DNA from: Notolepis coatsorum
Taxonomy: Eukaryota; Chordata; Actinopteri; Aulopiformes; Paralepididae
Assembly (NCBI GenBank): GCA_963971535.1
Contig: OZ020593.1
Coordinates: 36,753,299-36,817,298, forward strand
Reading direction: 5' to 3'
DNA length: 64,000 nt
Positions 49,518 to 61,000 of this stretch are shown one piece after another. The notes under the pieces were generated by a model. It worked only from the letters and a program-made list of their open reading frames with translations. It had not been told where the DNA came from and searched no databases. Made by a program: the position numbers and the translations under genes. Each line of letters begins with the position of its first letter. Position 1 is the stretch's first letter.

Positions 49518-49861
49518 ACCATTACGCATATAGACTGCCCTTCCAACTGAAAAATGTCAGGATATAATCAAAATATTAGGTAAAGAGAGAGAGATGTCCC
49601 ATATTCCGTTGCAGTTTGCGCGGCCTCCTCAGCGTGCCTCTCCGTGGACCTATATATTTTATGCATAGCGTGGGTGGTGATGATGATAGAAACCGCTGTG
49701 GCGCATACAGTTGAATGCTGGTATTACACTCACTGAGGGACACGAAGAAGTCAAGTCCGATGGGATTTGGGAATCTCAAATACAAATCAGGATTGGAATA
49801 AAAAATGCATTTATATTAAACAATACAGAATATGCAGCACTTCTTGGGGTCTGTAGGTAAG

Positions 49862-50528
49862 TGTCACGACGGGGTTAGGTTGAATGCAATAATACAGAAA
49901 GGGAAGGAATGGAGGAGGCAGAGGCGAGGAGTGAAGCTTGGAGAAGGGTGTTTACTGTAGAATCCAGTGCAATACAAGGAGAATACAGAAACTAAATAAC
50001 AAACTTCACAATACAAAAACAACAAACACTAAGACTTAATAGAGGGAGAACGGTGCGACACGACGTGGAGGAACAGGGGGTAACTGGAGGAATGTCGCCA
50101 CAACGAAAGGGAGACAGACAGACACCTAAATACCCCGACTAATTACCAATTAAGAACACCTGGCCAACACAGAATCACAAACAACACCTAGACAATAAGC
50201 AAAGCACAACTAAACACAACTAAACACAAAAGCAACTCCTAACAACCCAAAACCGTGTATGACATCACACCAGGGAAGGGAAAGACAATGACAGTACACA
50301 CCATGACATCACATTAATCAAACTATTAATTATAGTTAACACAGTAGTCAGGATGTCCAGTGTACTGGAGCGCACCGATTGTTTGTCACCACTAGAGGGT
50401 GGTAGGGCGCCAATGTCAGGCCGAGGGCCAATGTCAGATCGAGGGCATTGCCCAAAGTTAGGTGGAGGGTACTGCCCAGTGTTACCATCCTGCCCAGTCC
50501 AGCCAGGACCGGGCCTAGGATCCTGACA
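49862..50528 (-). repeat. short Gypsy-type element 1, 3' LTR
   Basis: A 667-bp partner of 52948-53614. Confidence 0.9.
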
Positions 50529-51484
50529 GTACCCCCCCCTCAACGGGTGGCTTCCAGACACCCGAAAACAACGTCCATAAGCAGGTGAGGGAGGAAGCCG
50601 GAACCCCGGAGAGGACCCAGGGAGAGGACCCGAAGACGAGGGACCAGGAGGCCGAGCGAAAACCCCAGGAGGGGCATAGCAGCCAGGGGGGTAGAAAACG
50701 GGCGCAGATGCCCGGAGAGGGGGGGTGGGGACGGGAGCAGAGGCCCGGGGAGGAGGACTGGACCTGGGAACAGAGGTCCGACGAGGGGGGGTGGGGATGG
50801 GCACCGAGACCCGGGGAGGGGGGCAGAACCTGAGAACCGAGGCCCGGCGAGGGGGAGTGGGGACGGGCACCGAGGCCCGACGAGGGGGGGTGGGTACAGG
50901 TGTAGAAGCCCGGGAAGGGGAGCTGGACCCTGGAGCAGGATCCCGGGCGAGAGACCCTCCAGCCGCCGGACTCGGGGCCGGTTCAGGAGAGCCGGACCGG
51001 AGGTGCGGCGGCGACGACCCCTGGAGCAGGATCCCACGCAGACCACGGCGAAGACCACGGCGAAGACCCCGGCGAGGACCCCGGCGAGGACCAGGACGCT
51101 GATCACGGCGCAGAGCTGGACCAGACGGGGAGCCAGGATCCGTCGAAGAGCCGGGAGCCGGCACGGCAGCCGGACCAGGTGTAGGGGCCGGGCATGGCGT
51201 GGAGACCGGATCGGTCTCGGCGGCGAGGCGTGGTGTAGGATCCAGAGATGAGGAGCCAGGATCCGTCGAGGAGACGGGAGCCGGCACGGCAGCCGGACCA
51301 GGTGGAGAGGCCGGGCAGGGCGTGGAGACCGGATCGGTCTCGGCGGCGAGGTGTGGTGTAGGATCCGGGGATGAGGAGCCAGGACCCAGAGCAGAGGCTG
51401 GACTGGGCGTGGAAGCTGGACCAGCTGTGGAGGCCTTACTAGCCATACTAGCCTCGGGGGCTAGGCTAACTGTGGGCCCTGGAC
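50529..51484 (-). repeat. GC-rich Pro/Ser/Arg-coding region of element 1
   Basis: An open stretch on the minus strand reading Pro-, Ser-, Ala- and Arg-rich low-complexity peptides, with repeated blocks such as CCCGGGGAGGGGG and GAGGCCCGACGAGG on the plus strand. Similar sequence lies at 61681-62170 in the second element. It may be a spacer or protein-coding; no domain is recognised. Confidence 0.5.
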
Positions 51485-52945
51485 TCACTGTGGGAACTGT
51501 GCTAGCTGAAAAGGCCTAGCAGCTCCTGTCCTAATAGCCCTCCTAGACCTGCTAGCTGCAGAGACCTGACTAGCTTGGGACATCTGGTCCGTCTCAGCTA
51601 CCAGGCTCACCCTGAACCTGGAGCCTAGGTTGGCAGTGGGCGTCTGGTTAGCTACTGTAGCGGGGCTAACAGGCGGAGCTAGGTTAGCTGGGAGTGGCTG
51701 GTTAGCTATTGACACGAAGCTAACGGGCGGAGCTAGGTTAGCTGGGAGTGGCTGGTTAGCTATTGACACGAAGCTAACGGGCGGAGCTAGGTTAGCTGGG
51801 AGTGGCTGGTTAGCTATTGACACGAAGCTAACGGGCGGAGCTAGGTTAGCTGGGAGTGGCTGGTTAGCTATTGACACGAAGCTAACGGGCGGATCTAGGT
51901 TAGCTGGGAGTGGCTGGTTAGCTATTGACACAAAGCTAACCGGCGGAGCTATGTTAGCTGGGGATGCCTGGCTAGCTTGGGACATCTGGTCCGTCTCCGG
52001 TACTAGGCTCACCCTGAACCTGGAGCCTAGTCTGGCAGTGGAGACTGTGCTAGCTGGAGACATCTGGTCTGTCTCAGATACTAGGCTCACCCTGAACCTG
52101 GAGCCTAGTCTGGCAGTGGAGACTGTGCTAGCTTGAAACGGCCGGTTAGCTATTGAAACGAAGCTAACGGGCGGAGCTAGGTTAGCTGGGAGTGGCTGGT
52201 TAGCTCTTGACACTAAGCTAACCGGCGGAGCTATGTTAGCTGTGGACGTCTGGTTAGCTGTATGAGCGGAGCTAACGGGTAGAGCTGTACCAACTGGGGA
52301 CGTCTGGCCATCTATAGTGGCGGAGCTAACAGGCGGAGCTGTGCTAACTGGAGACGACCGGTTAGCTATTGGCACGAAGCTAACCGGCGGAGCTAGGTTA
52401 GCTGGGAGTGGCTGGTTAGCTCTTGACACTAAGCTAACCGGCGGAGCTATGTTAGCTGTGGACGTCTGGTTAGCTGTATGAGCGGAGCTAACGGGTAGAG
52501 CTGTACCAACTGGGGACGTCTGGCCATCTATAGTGGCGGAGCTAACAGGCGGAGCTGTGCTAACTGGAGACGACCGGTTAGCTATTGGCACGAAGCTAAC
52601 CGGCGGAGCTAGGTTAGCTGTGGACGTCCGACCGGCGATGGACATCCGAGCAATCTCAGCGGCTGTGGGAGGATCTAGGCTGACCGTAAGCCTGAGAACA
52701 GTCGGCAGACTAGCTACCCCAGCCTTCGGCTTATGCTTCTCCATGAGGACAGCAACATGTTCAGCCATCTCCCACATCGCCGTCTGCAGTGTCGGATTCT
52801 CAGTGGCGACCTGGTCGATCTTCCGGAGTAGGAACCCCCATTTGGCCAGTGAGTAACTCTTCATGTCACCGGCCATCAGGGCCAGGACAACGGTGATGGT
52901 ATCGCTCGCCCTTCCTGCTGCATTCGTTAATGTTGGTGGCGACAT
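51485..52945 (-). CDS. gag-like repetitive protein of element 1
   Basis: An open frame of 486 codons starting at the ATG three bases inside the 5' LTR edge (MSPPTLTNAAGR). The first 80 or so residues are non-repetitive and predicted helical (MKSYSLAKWGFLLRKIDQVA, then NPTLQTAMWEMAEHVAVLME). The rest is an array of 18-residue units (SIANQPLPANLAPPVSFV). The N-terminal part is conserved in the second element (MQHYSPAKWVFLLQMINKVA), so it is a real family trait. Position after the 5' LTR suggests a gag, but no zinc knuckle is seen and the gag label is inference. Confidence 0.55.
   Translation of the reverse strand: MSPPTLTNAAGRASDTITVVLALMAGDMKSYSLAKWGFLLRKIDQVATENPTLQTAMWEMAEHVAVLMEKHKPKAGVASLPTVLRLTVSLDPPTAAEIARMSIAGRTSTANLAPPVSFVPIANRSSPVSTAPPVSSATIDGQTSPVGTALPVSSAHTANQTSTANIAPPVSLVSRANQPLPANLAPPVSFVPIANRSSPVSTAPPVSSATIDGQTSPVGTALPVSSAHTANQTSTANIAPPVSLVSRANQPLPANLAPPVSFVSIANRPFQASTVSTARLGSRFRVSLVSETDQMSPASTVSTARLGSRFRVSLVPETDQMSQASQASPANIAPPVSFVSIANQPLPANLDPPVSFVSIANQPLPANLAPPVSFVSIANQPLPANLAPPVSFVSIANQPLPANLAPPVSFVSIANQPLPANLAPPVSPATVANQTPTANLGSRFRVSLVAETDQMSQASQVSAASRSRRAIRTGAARPFQLAQFPQ
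51665..51965. repeat. 54-bp tandem repeat, about six units
   Basis: The unit GTTAGCTATTGACACGAAGC followed by TAACGGGCGGAGCTAGG and so on is 54 bp (18 codons) and is part of the gag-like frame. Related longer units recur at 52137-52615, where a block of about 190 bp is itself duplicated. Confidence 0.9.
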
Positions 52946-52947
52946 TC

Positions 52948-53614
52948 TGTCACGACGGGGTTAGGTTGAATGCAATAATACAGAAAGGGAAGGAATGGAG
53001 GAGGCAGAGGCGAGGAGTGAAGCTTGGAGAAGGGTGTTTACTGTAGAATCCAGTGCAATACAAGGAGAATACAGAAACTAAATAACAAACTTCACAATAC
53101 AAAAACAACAAACACTAAGACTTACTAGAGGGAGAACGGTGCGACACGACGTGGAGGAACAGGGGGTAACTGGAGGAATGTCGCCACAACGAAAGGGAGA
53201 CAGACAGACACCTAAATACCCCGACTAATTACCAATTAAGAACACCTGGCCAACACAGAATCACAAACAACACCTAGACAATAAGCAAAGCACAACTAAA
53301 CACAACTAAACACAAAAGCAACTCCTAACAACCCAAAACCGTGTATGACATCACACCAGGGAAGGGAAAGACAATGACAGTACACACCATGACATCACAT
53401 TAATCAAACTATTAATTATAGTTAACACAGTAGTCAGGATGTCCAGTGTACTGGAGCGCACCGATTGTTTGTCACCACTAGAGGGTGGTAGGGCGCCAAT
53501 GTCAGGCCGAGGGCCAATGTCAGATCGAGGGCATTGCCCAAAGTTAGGTGGAGGGTACTGCCCAGTGTTACCATCCTGCCCAGTCCAGCCAGGACCGGGC
53601 CTAGGATCCTGACA
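52948..53614 (-). repeat. short Gypsy-type element 1, 5' LTR
   Basis: A 667-bp LTR. On the minus strand it carries TATTTA (at about 53218) some 31 bases upstream of GTGGCGACATTC (53187-53176), a likely transcription start. Confidence 0.9.
53176..53218 (-). promoter_or_regulatory. LTR TATA box and putative start, self-primer sequence
   Basis: TATTTA lies about 31 nt before GTGGCGACATTC. These 12 bases are exactly complementary to the bases following the 5' LTR (GAATGTCGCCAC at 52947-52936). That pattern is expected if the RNA 5' end primes its own reverse transcription, as known for Tf1/sushi-type elements. It is inferred from sequence only. Confidence 0.5.
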
Positions 53615-53620
53615 GGTAAG

Positions 53621-55070
53621 CACTTATTCCCTCCGCCCTGAACATTTATGGAGATGTATGGGCCTTTTAAGTCAGTGATAAAAGTCTCTTTCAAAGATAA
53701 GTGAGCTCCTGCACTGATTATTATAGTTCAATATTCAATATTTGATCACCAAAACCCCCCAAAAAGCATAAAAGGCCCCCCCCCCCCCCCCCCCCCCCCG
53801 CCCGAAAAGGGCCCTTAAAAATCGGGCTCGCGCGCTGCACGCGCTCTGTTAAAACACACACAGGTATAGTGCTCTTTTCAGCCTTTGAGCACCTGCCCCT
53901 CTAAAGTCCTGTGCACGTCCCTGCACTCACCCTTAGCCGCGAGTGGTGCAGCCCTCCTGCTGACTTGTTGTACACAATTTGTGAGTCGCTTTGGATGAAA
54001 GCATCAGCTAAATGACTAAATGGAAAATGCAAATGATGATGATTATCGAGACAAAATCACCCTCTTACATAAAACTGTGGAGTGTGTCAAAACAGTGCAT
54101 TCACAACAGGGTCTGGAGCACACACTGCAGCCTCGGTACGGAGCGATATCGGGACATCACTGTCCCGGCTCCAAGAAAGCCTCAGGGGTCACAGGAAAGA
54201 GAGCTTAAGCAAGACTGATTAATTCTTGACAGCAGTGTTTATTTGGGTAGATGTGTGAGCACACAGTCCCTCTGCTCCTAAACCTGAAATTGATAACGTT
54301 GGGAGCATGGAATAATTTACCTCGTTCAACGTGCTCACTTTCCAAAGAACTGCCAGGAACTTTTGGAGGGAACATCGGAAAACAAAGAAAGAAAGAAAAA
54401 ACACCCTCGCCACCTATTTTGGCCATTTTGACGGGTCCCATCGAAGAACCGTTTTTAGAACCATTTTTTGTTCCATATCGTAATGGGGTTCCTTAGTGAA
54501 TTATTGTGTATGGCGTATGATTCTATTTTTCTTTCTCTCATCTTACTGTAAGTATTGATTGTTAAATACGAATAATTGACAGACCATCAAAATGGCAAAA
54601 TACGATTTTCTTCTCCCTGCTCCTTTTCGGTCATGGGATGTGCAAATCTTTTTCCATGTTCCTGGAACTGTGCATTACCATGAGCGGAACACATAAAAGA
54701 AATTAACAAATACAAATATCCATTTGAATGGTGGAAATTATGCTAAGTGCTCGGCTCATTTGGAACACAGTGAAATAGAGGCAGTGAGGAGTAAGTTGAG
54801 CGGAGGTGAGGTTGGAGTTGTTGTATGGAGAGAGAGAGATTGAGTTATTCGGAGTTGTGTAAGGTGAGAGGTAGTGAGAGGAGAGGTGAAGGCGAGAAGG
54901 TGTTCATTGTGTACTGGACCCTGGACTGGCTGAGAAACCCCCTTGTGTACTGACCCTGGACCGGACGACTACCCTGAGTATTGAACAATCCCTTTTTCTG
55001 TCGGCGAGCCTGTTTTGTGTTTGGTTTACAACCATTCTCTTGCCTATCAAGAGACCCACCAGGTTCGTCA
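53621..55070. other. no gene seen; includes a poly-C run
   Basis: A run of 24 Cs lies at 53776-53799. The stretch 54000-54500 has short frames without domains. GTACTGGACCCTGGACTGG and a second similar unit near 54915-54965 are a small repeat. Confidence 0.4.
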
Positions 55071-55072
55071 CA

Positions 55073-55150
<78 letters not shown>
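55071..55150. repeat. (TA)n(GA)n microsatellite
   Basis: A TA tract followed by a GA tract. Confidence 0.95.
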
Positions 55151-55153
<3 letters not shown>

Positions 55154-55186
55154 GAGAGACATTACGTGGTGTACGTTATGTTAGTT

Positions 55187-55400
55187 TAGTTTATTATGAT
55201 ACCCATTCCCCAATTAGCTACAGCATTGCAGTAGCTATTCTTCCTGGGGTCCACAAACATAATACTGACCGTGCAACATAATACTTACATCATAACATGA
55301 CATTACAATTAAACAGGACATAGGACTCCAATATACAATAATCCAATATACAATAATCAACTATTTGAAATAGCTAAGAATATTTAACTGTACACAACTA
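55187..55400 (-). repeat. LINE 3' end
   Basis: On the minus strand the piece contains GTGGACCCCAGGAAGAATAG then GCTAATTGGGGAATGGG and ends AATAAACTAAACTAA. This resembles the 3' untranslated end of common fish LINEs. Confidence 0.55.
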
Positions 55401-56178
55401 TATGCCCAATATGTACCAAATATGGTGTGGTGTTGAATGTACCAGTATTTCCTCCATTGAAGCTCATCTATTGCCTACAATCATGTACATTTGGAGCATA
55501 GTGAAATAAAATAAAGACAAAGTGCTTTCATAGGGTGTGTGATTGTCGTTGCATTAAAATCATACTTATGACACAGACATCATTGTCCTCTTCAGGCGTT
55601 GTGTCATTCAAAAGCAAACGCGACCTTGCGCAGTGAAATACACTCAACTCTTGCACTGTGTTCATTACAGTATGTCCTATATGTCCTAGTTTTGTTCAAT
55701 TCTACCCTCAGAGTGATTTTAAAATCACATTTGCGCAACAAATGTGTTCTAACCTAGATTTACTAGCCGTGTATGTATGTATCAGTGTCAATGTGGGTTA
55801 CTGTAATGTCACTGGTTGTGACTGAGATTGTTTTATGTTTGGATGTATTACAAACATGATACAAGTATCCCAGGTAAAAAAAAAGAAAAAGGAAAATCAA
55901 GTACATTCATTTAGTAAAAACAAAATGAATGTACTTAAAGTATACTATTTTCAACCTACTTGTATACTTATGTACTAACTGTCTTCTACTATTATGTACC
56001 ATGCTACTATGCCTATACTACTACCTAGTAGTAGTCTCCAACTCCTAATGGATATTTTAGTGTAGAACATATATGGTGCCACCAGTGATTTGCAATTGAA
56101 ACAACACACTTATAGCTGGTCAAGGGCTGGGGTAGTTCTGTCCTTCAAGCATTTGCAATTGAAAAGTCACTACAGTAG
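55401..56178. other. no gene seen
   Basis: AT-rich, with short CTACTA-type simple tracts. Nothing supported. Confidence 0.4.
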
Positions 56179-56606
56179 CAGTGATGCCAGTAACTAGTTA
56201 CTAAGTAACTAGTTACTGTAATCTGATAACTTTTTCAGTAAATAGTAATCTAACTTGTTACTTTTTACAAGCCAGTAATCTGATTACAGTTACTTTTCCA
56301 AGTGGCTGTGCATTGCTATTTAGTTACTATCTCATAATGCTGATGATAAGAGAGCCAGGGGTACAGTCAGCTAGACTGGAGATGGGACGTGCACTCGTGC
56401 ATGCACACACACAGCCACACACACATGATAATAACAAACTATAATACCATGTTTTATATTACACAACGGTTTTACAATTTTATTTTTATCATTGTTGTCA
56501 TTCTTATGTTGTGGCACCAGCAGGGGGGACGGCGACGACTTCGTAACCTAGTTATTTAATCAAGTAGTCAGTAAAGTAACTAGATTAGTAATCTGTGGCA
56601 TCACTG
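56179..56606 (+). mobile_element. hAT-type non-autonomous element, family A copy 3
   Basis: The ends CAGTGATGCCA and TGGCATCACTG are shared with copies at 4426 and 9960, and the GTAACTAGTTAC subterminal words are the same layout. The flanks share CTACAGTAG (56170-56178 and 56607-56615), a 9-bp match compatible with an 8-bp duplication plus one chance base. The 428-bp length marks it as an internally shortened version. Confidence 0.8.
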
Positions 56607-56660
56607 CTACAGTAGTGACATCAAGGTGTGTGTTAGGAACTGGAGACTACTGTACTCTGT

Positions 56661-56800
56661 CTATACTACTACCTACCTACTATAATAATATGCCTATACT
56701 ACTACCTACCTACTATAATAATATGCCTATACTACTACCTACCTACTATAATAATATGCCTATAGCCTACTACTACCTACTATGCTAATATATTTATACT
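56661..56800. repeat. 33-bp tandem repeat
   Basis: The unit CTATACTACTACCTACCTAC then TATAATAATATGC occurs three times, followed by diverged partial units. Confidence 0.85.
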
Positions 56801-57008
56801 ACTATGCACTGTGCAAATGTACTTGTATTTGTAGTGCATTTACACTATGTACAACTTCAACTATCCTTGAGATGTCCTCATCTGTTGGTCACATTGTAGA
56901 TGAATGGATCAACTTAATAATCTATTCCTCAGTTTATCCAACGAGTGTATGCTGTATTATGAAGACACATTTGTCATTGTAGAGGTGGATCCAGGTCATG
57001 GTCTACAC

Positions 57009-57758
57009 TAGGGGTGGGAATCACCAGTTTCATCATGATACGATACGATATCGATTATTTGGACAACGATACGATATTTGCCGATATCACAAAGTCTCTC
57101 ACGATACAATACGATTAGATTAGATTCAGGTGCCTGCAATCGATATGAGATGATATCATATGCCCATTTAACACAATCAGTAACATTTAGATCAACTAAA
57201 AAAAGGTAACGAAAATATCATTTGACATTTGTATTTTTGAGCTCTTCCAGACATTTAAAGGAAAATCAATCTATTGTTTTTAATACAAATAGACCTCCTG
57301 TTCACTGTAAAGTGCCACGTTTTGATATATTGAGCTTTAAACTTTAAGCTCCATTTTTTGGAACTCAAAACTCAACCTAAAACCCCTCCCTACCTCCCTC
57401 TCCCAAACCGTTCCTACAACAATTTGTTGATGTTGCATGATCATGTATAGGCCTACATTTATTATGTATTATATTGTTTATGTTTAAATAACATTTAAAC
57501 ATCAAACTCCTCTGACCTCATCTGGTCTTTCCAAAGACGCGCGCACACACACACACACAGAAAGGGAGAATGCTATGCTGTAACGTCTACACACACGGAG
57601 CTACTGCTGTTGTTCTTGGGCGGATATGAGACTCGCCACAGGATTTTCAAAATAAGAGTATCGATATGAATCGATCTTATTACATTGCATCGATCCGATT
57701 CGATTGTTGATAATTACATCGATGTATCGATCTGGATCGATGTATCGTCCCACCCCTA
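57009..57758. mobile_element. hAT-type non-autonomous element (TAGGGGTGGGA ends)
   Basis: The ends TAGGGGTGGGAATCA and GTCCCACCCCTA are inverted repeats, flanked by a perfect 8-bp duplication GTCTACAC (57001-57008 and 57759-57766). The subterminal region is full of ATCGATA and GATACGATA words, as in many fish hAT derivatives. No transposase frame. Confidence 0.85.
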
Positions 57759-57766
57759 GTCTACAC

Positions 57767-58869
57767 TCGACCGTTTCTGATGGATTTCCTTGCTGGGAAA
57801 AAACATGATCCAATCCAAAGTCACCTGTCCTCACCCTTTGTGCCCTCTTAATTAAAAGCACCCTGAAGTCATCAGTCAGTTAAAGAGATATTGCACTTAA
57901 GTAGAACTTATCATGTTTCAGTACTAAGCTGATTAACAAGTATGCTATGTCTTTGTTGTCTGCTGTCAACACCAACATTCACCAGGCTCCTCATTCTTGT
58001 CCATTCATTTTGGGGACCTAGTCCAAATATTATATTTCTGGAGTATAAAAAAAACGACTGCTGTGCAGATTTCAATAAAACGGTCCTAGCCAAAGGTATG
58101 TTGGCATTTGATGTGACAGATTTACTACCACTGGAAAATAAAAGCAGGCCCATAAATGTGATGTAAGTTTGAGTGTGCTGTGTGTCTTTGCCCTGCATAG
58201 AATGTTGGAGAGTTGTTTCTCACAGGTTGACAGGAATATTTTCCTCAGTGTGTGTTTTAATTTAAATTTTCTTTACTATGAAACGGCCCTGTTGATGGAT
58301 CCTGTGTCTCCGCCATAGCTGTGCGCCCAGGACTGTGAGAGCTGACTAATAATTAGTGAATGAGTGGGACCAGCTGGGGGTGGTTTGGATTGTCCTAGTC
58401 TCTCATAGGTGCGTGATGATGTAATGACCTGCACACCTGGGATTTATAATGGCAGCCCAGTGTCGAGAGAGCAGATCACCCATGGATGGAAAACCCACGG
58501 CGATCCGGAGGTCTCTTATAGGTCAGCTTGTGTTACCTATAACGTCAGATCCAGTTTCCACAGCCTTCCATCTTTTACCATCTCCTCTGCTGCTGTACCT
58601 CATCAGTCACCAAGCAGAGTTTTGTTTTGCATGCCATTGCGTAACCATGGGGAACTTGTATGCTATGATATTGAGCGTGCAGTGTATGTATACAGTAGAC
58701 CTAGGATCCACTTTGGTGGACGGTGCCGTGCACCCATATTATTTTGTACATTCCGCCAGTGTGGCGCTATTGATGCCGTGTGTATACGTTAAAATGTGTG
58801 TCTTTGTACATTACATTCTCAAATAAATATTTACCTCTGTTACATCTTGATCTATTGTCTTGTTGTTTT
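57767..58869. other. no gene seen
   Basis: Short frames only, none with a recognisable domain or convincing exon borders. It is less repetitive than its neighbours. Confidence 0.4.
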
Positions 58870-60175
58870 ACTGTGTGGGGAAACTAAGAACCTGGTGGAG
58901 AGCTTTGTAGGGTGGAGCGACAGCAACCACCTCAAACTCAACATCAGCAAGATCAAGGAGCTTGTGGTGGACTATCGGAGAGGCAAGAACAGACCCCCAA
59001 CTCCCATCACCATCCGAGGGGATATGGTGGAGACCTACACGTTCCTGGGAGTACACTTGAACAGTAGACTAGACTGGTCAGACGACACAGAAGCCCTCAG
59101 AGCAGGCTGTTCTTCCTGAGGAGACTCGGGTCCTTCAATGTGTGCAACAGACTGCTGCAGTTGTTTTAGAAGTCTTTTTTTTTTTATCTACTTTTTCTCC
59201 CCATTTTTCTTTTTTTCTCCCATCCCAATTTCGTATTATCCAATTCTACCCTCCCCTGTCTCGAACGTTGTTAGACCATGCCTCCCACTGGTTGGCTGCA
59301 ATTTGGACGAAGCCTTGCATCACGTGTCCCCTCCGGTACACAAGGAGGCAGCCGTCGCATCTTTTCACCTGTATAGCGCGATCTCTCAGTGGCGAGGAGT
59401 AACGCGTCGGAGGCTCACGCTGCCCCCGTTGCTTCCTGATTCTGCTGTACAGGCGCACCAACCGACCTGTAGGAGTCGCTGTCCACAACGTCCGATCCCC
59501 ACCCACCGGCTTTCCCACCCCTAACACTGCCAATTGTGTTAGTATGAACAACCAGCCAAGCCGGAAGCAATGCCGAGAGCTGGGCTCGAACCCAGCATCT
59601 TCTGCGTTAGTGGCGAGCGCCTTGCCCACTGCGCCACTTAGCCGCCCTTGTTTTAGAAGTCTGTAGTAGCCAGTGTCGTCTTTTTTGCCATTCTATGCTG
59701 GGGGGGGGGGCTACATAAACTCAAAGGACACCAAACTAAACAAGCTGGTGGTGAGGAAGGCTAGCTCTGTGGTAGGAGCCAAACTAGAGGTGGTAGCAGA
59801 GAGGAGGATAAGAAGGAAGCTATCCTGGAGAACCCCTATATGAGGAGCTAGCCAAAATGAGGAGCTGCCTGCGGTTTGAGAAATAATGCCTCCAGAACTC
59901 GATAATTATTAGGAATGTCTGACCACAAAGTGTGCCTGACTCTTCACCACCAAAACCTGCATGGACTATGACGTATATTATGTCAGTTAGGGTACAGACC
60001 CTCACCTGCACCTTGTACTGTTTTATTTTTCTCATATTTCTATATTCAGATTACATTTTATAACTTTTTATGTCTTCCATCTATTACCCTGCTCATACCT
60101 GTATCTTCCCTCCCTCCTGCTATGACACCTGCATTTCCCCAAGGGGATCAATAACAGATATATCTTATCTCTTAA
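58870..60175 (+). pseudogene. 5'-truncated L2/Rex1-type LINE, split by a SINE
   Basis: Frames from 58870 encode the part downstream of the reverse transcriptase core: FVGWSDSNHLKLNISKIKEL, then VDYRRGKN and YTFLGVHLNSRLDWSDDTEA. This continues after the SINE with a NKLVVRKASSVVGAKLE-like stretch at about 59738-59790. The 3' tail is CCCCAAGGGGATCAATAA near 60140. It has several frame breaks and is a dead copy. Confidence 0.8.
59176..59647 (-). repeat. long tRNA-headed SINE, copy 2
   Basis: The SINE is flanked by a perfect 15-bp duplication TTGTTTTAGAAGTCT (59161-59175 and 59648-59662), as made by LINE machinery. The minus-strand head GGGCGGCTAAGTGGCGCAGT and B box GGTTCGAGCCC are clear, and the tail is T-rich on the plus strand. 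Same family as 48950-49451. Confidence 0.88.
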
Positions 60176-60671
60176 CATAGTCAAGGTCGATTTCCTTGAC
60201 CTGTGATATTGTGGCCAATGGTTATGTGCTGCCTTGCTGGAAGAAAGATTCTAAACATTCTGTGAAAAGTTGACAAGTTTGTCAAACTACACCTAAAGGG
60301 AGTTTGACAATCATTTGAAAATGGCAACTTTAGCTTAAAAAACAAGTACATAGAAAAATGTAATACATAGAATAATATTGCTGTATCATTTAGTTTATAC
60401 TTCAAAAGTACAATATTTAGATGTGGTCCTCAAAAGCGAACGAGGAGCCTGACACCCAGGAGGAAAGGTGGTGTAAACAGTGGAGGAAGGGGACATCAGT
60501 GATCGCTATTACTTGTGGAGGACTTTAGATAGGGGTATAAGACTGCTGAATTTTGATAGCTCAAATGAAATATCCATTTAACAAATCTGACCACATAATG
60601 TTCATAACATTTCAACGTGTTGTGGTTGTCTTGCACTGCAACCTTTCACAACAACAATGCGTTTGTCTGTT
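60176..60671. other. no gene seen
   Basis: AT-rich, with no supported feature. Confidence 0.4.
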
Positions 60672-60920
60672 TCAAGTTTGTTTATTAGTTGTCACAATAA
60701 AATACATGTACTTTACGGTGAAATGCTTGGTTCTGTATGAGCCAAAAAAGGAAGTAAAAAAGGAAGTAAAAGACGAATATACAATATACAATACAATATA
60801 CAATCTAAAGTACAGCCTAAGTACAATCTAAGTACAGTAAGTAAAAATTTGTAAACAGTGAGGTACACATGCAGACAATGAGGTACAGAACTTTAACACT
60901 TTCAGAGCCCAAGCTTAACC
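60672..60920 (-). repeat. LINE 3' untranslated fragment
   Basis: TTTCAAGTTTGTTTATTAGT then TGTCACAATAAAATACATG parallels the left edge of the LINE at 20987, followed by TACAATATACAATACAATAT-type sequence. Truncated copy. Confidence 0.6.
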
Positions 60921-61000
60921 TTGATTTACCGGTTGAATGTCCACCATCTGACCACTTCAATGTTAGCGTTAATAACACCTAATCTATGTTTTAAATTGTG

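Larger units (their letters stand above)
49862..53614 (-). mobile_element. short Gypsy-type LTR element without pol, young
   Basis: The LTRs at 49862-50528 and 52948-53614 are both 667 bp and almost identical (one difference noticed). They are flanked by GGTAAG on both sides (49856-49861 and 53615-53620), so the insertion is young. The plus-strand ends are TGTCACGACGGGG and GGATCCTGACA. A purine tract (complement of GTACCCCCCCCTC) abuts the 3' LTR at 50529, a form common in fish Gypsy elements. The 2.4-kb interior holds a repetitive gag-like frame and no protease, reverse transcriptase or integrase that I can recognise. It must therefore depend on another element. Confidence 0.8.

Noticed and set aside
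50540-51251. Overlapping Arg/Gly/Pro-rich frames on both strands
   Set aside because: GC-rich low-complexity repeats keep several frames open; only the minus-strand frame in line with the element was noted.
57601-57861. Small minus-strand frame with short peptide
   Set aside because: Falls largely within the hAT element at 57009-57758 and has no domain.
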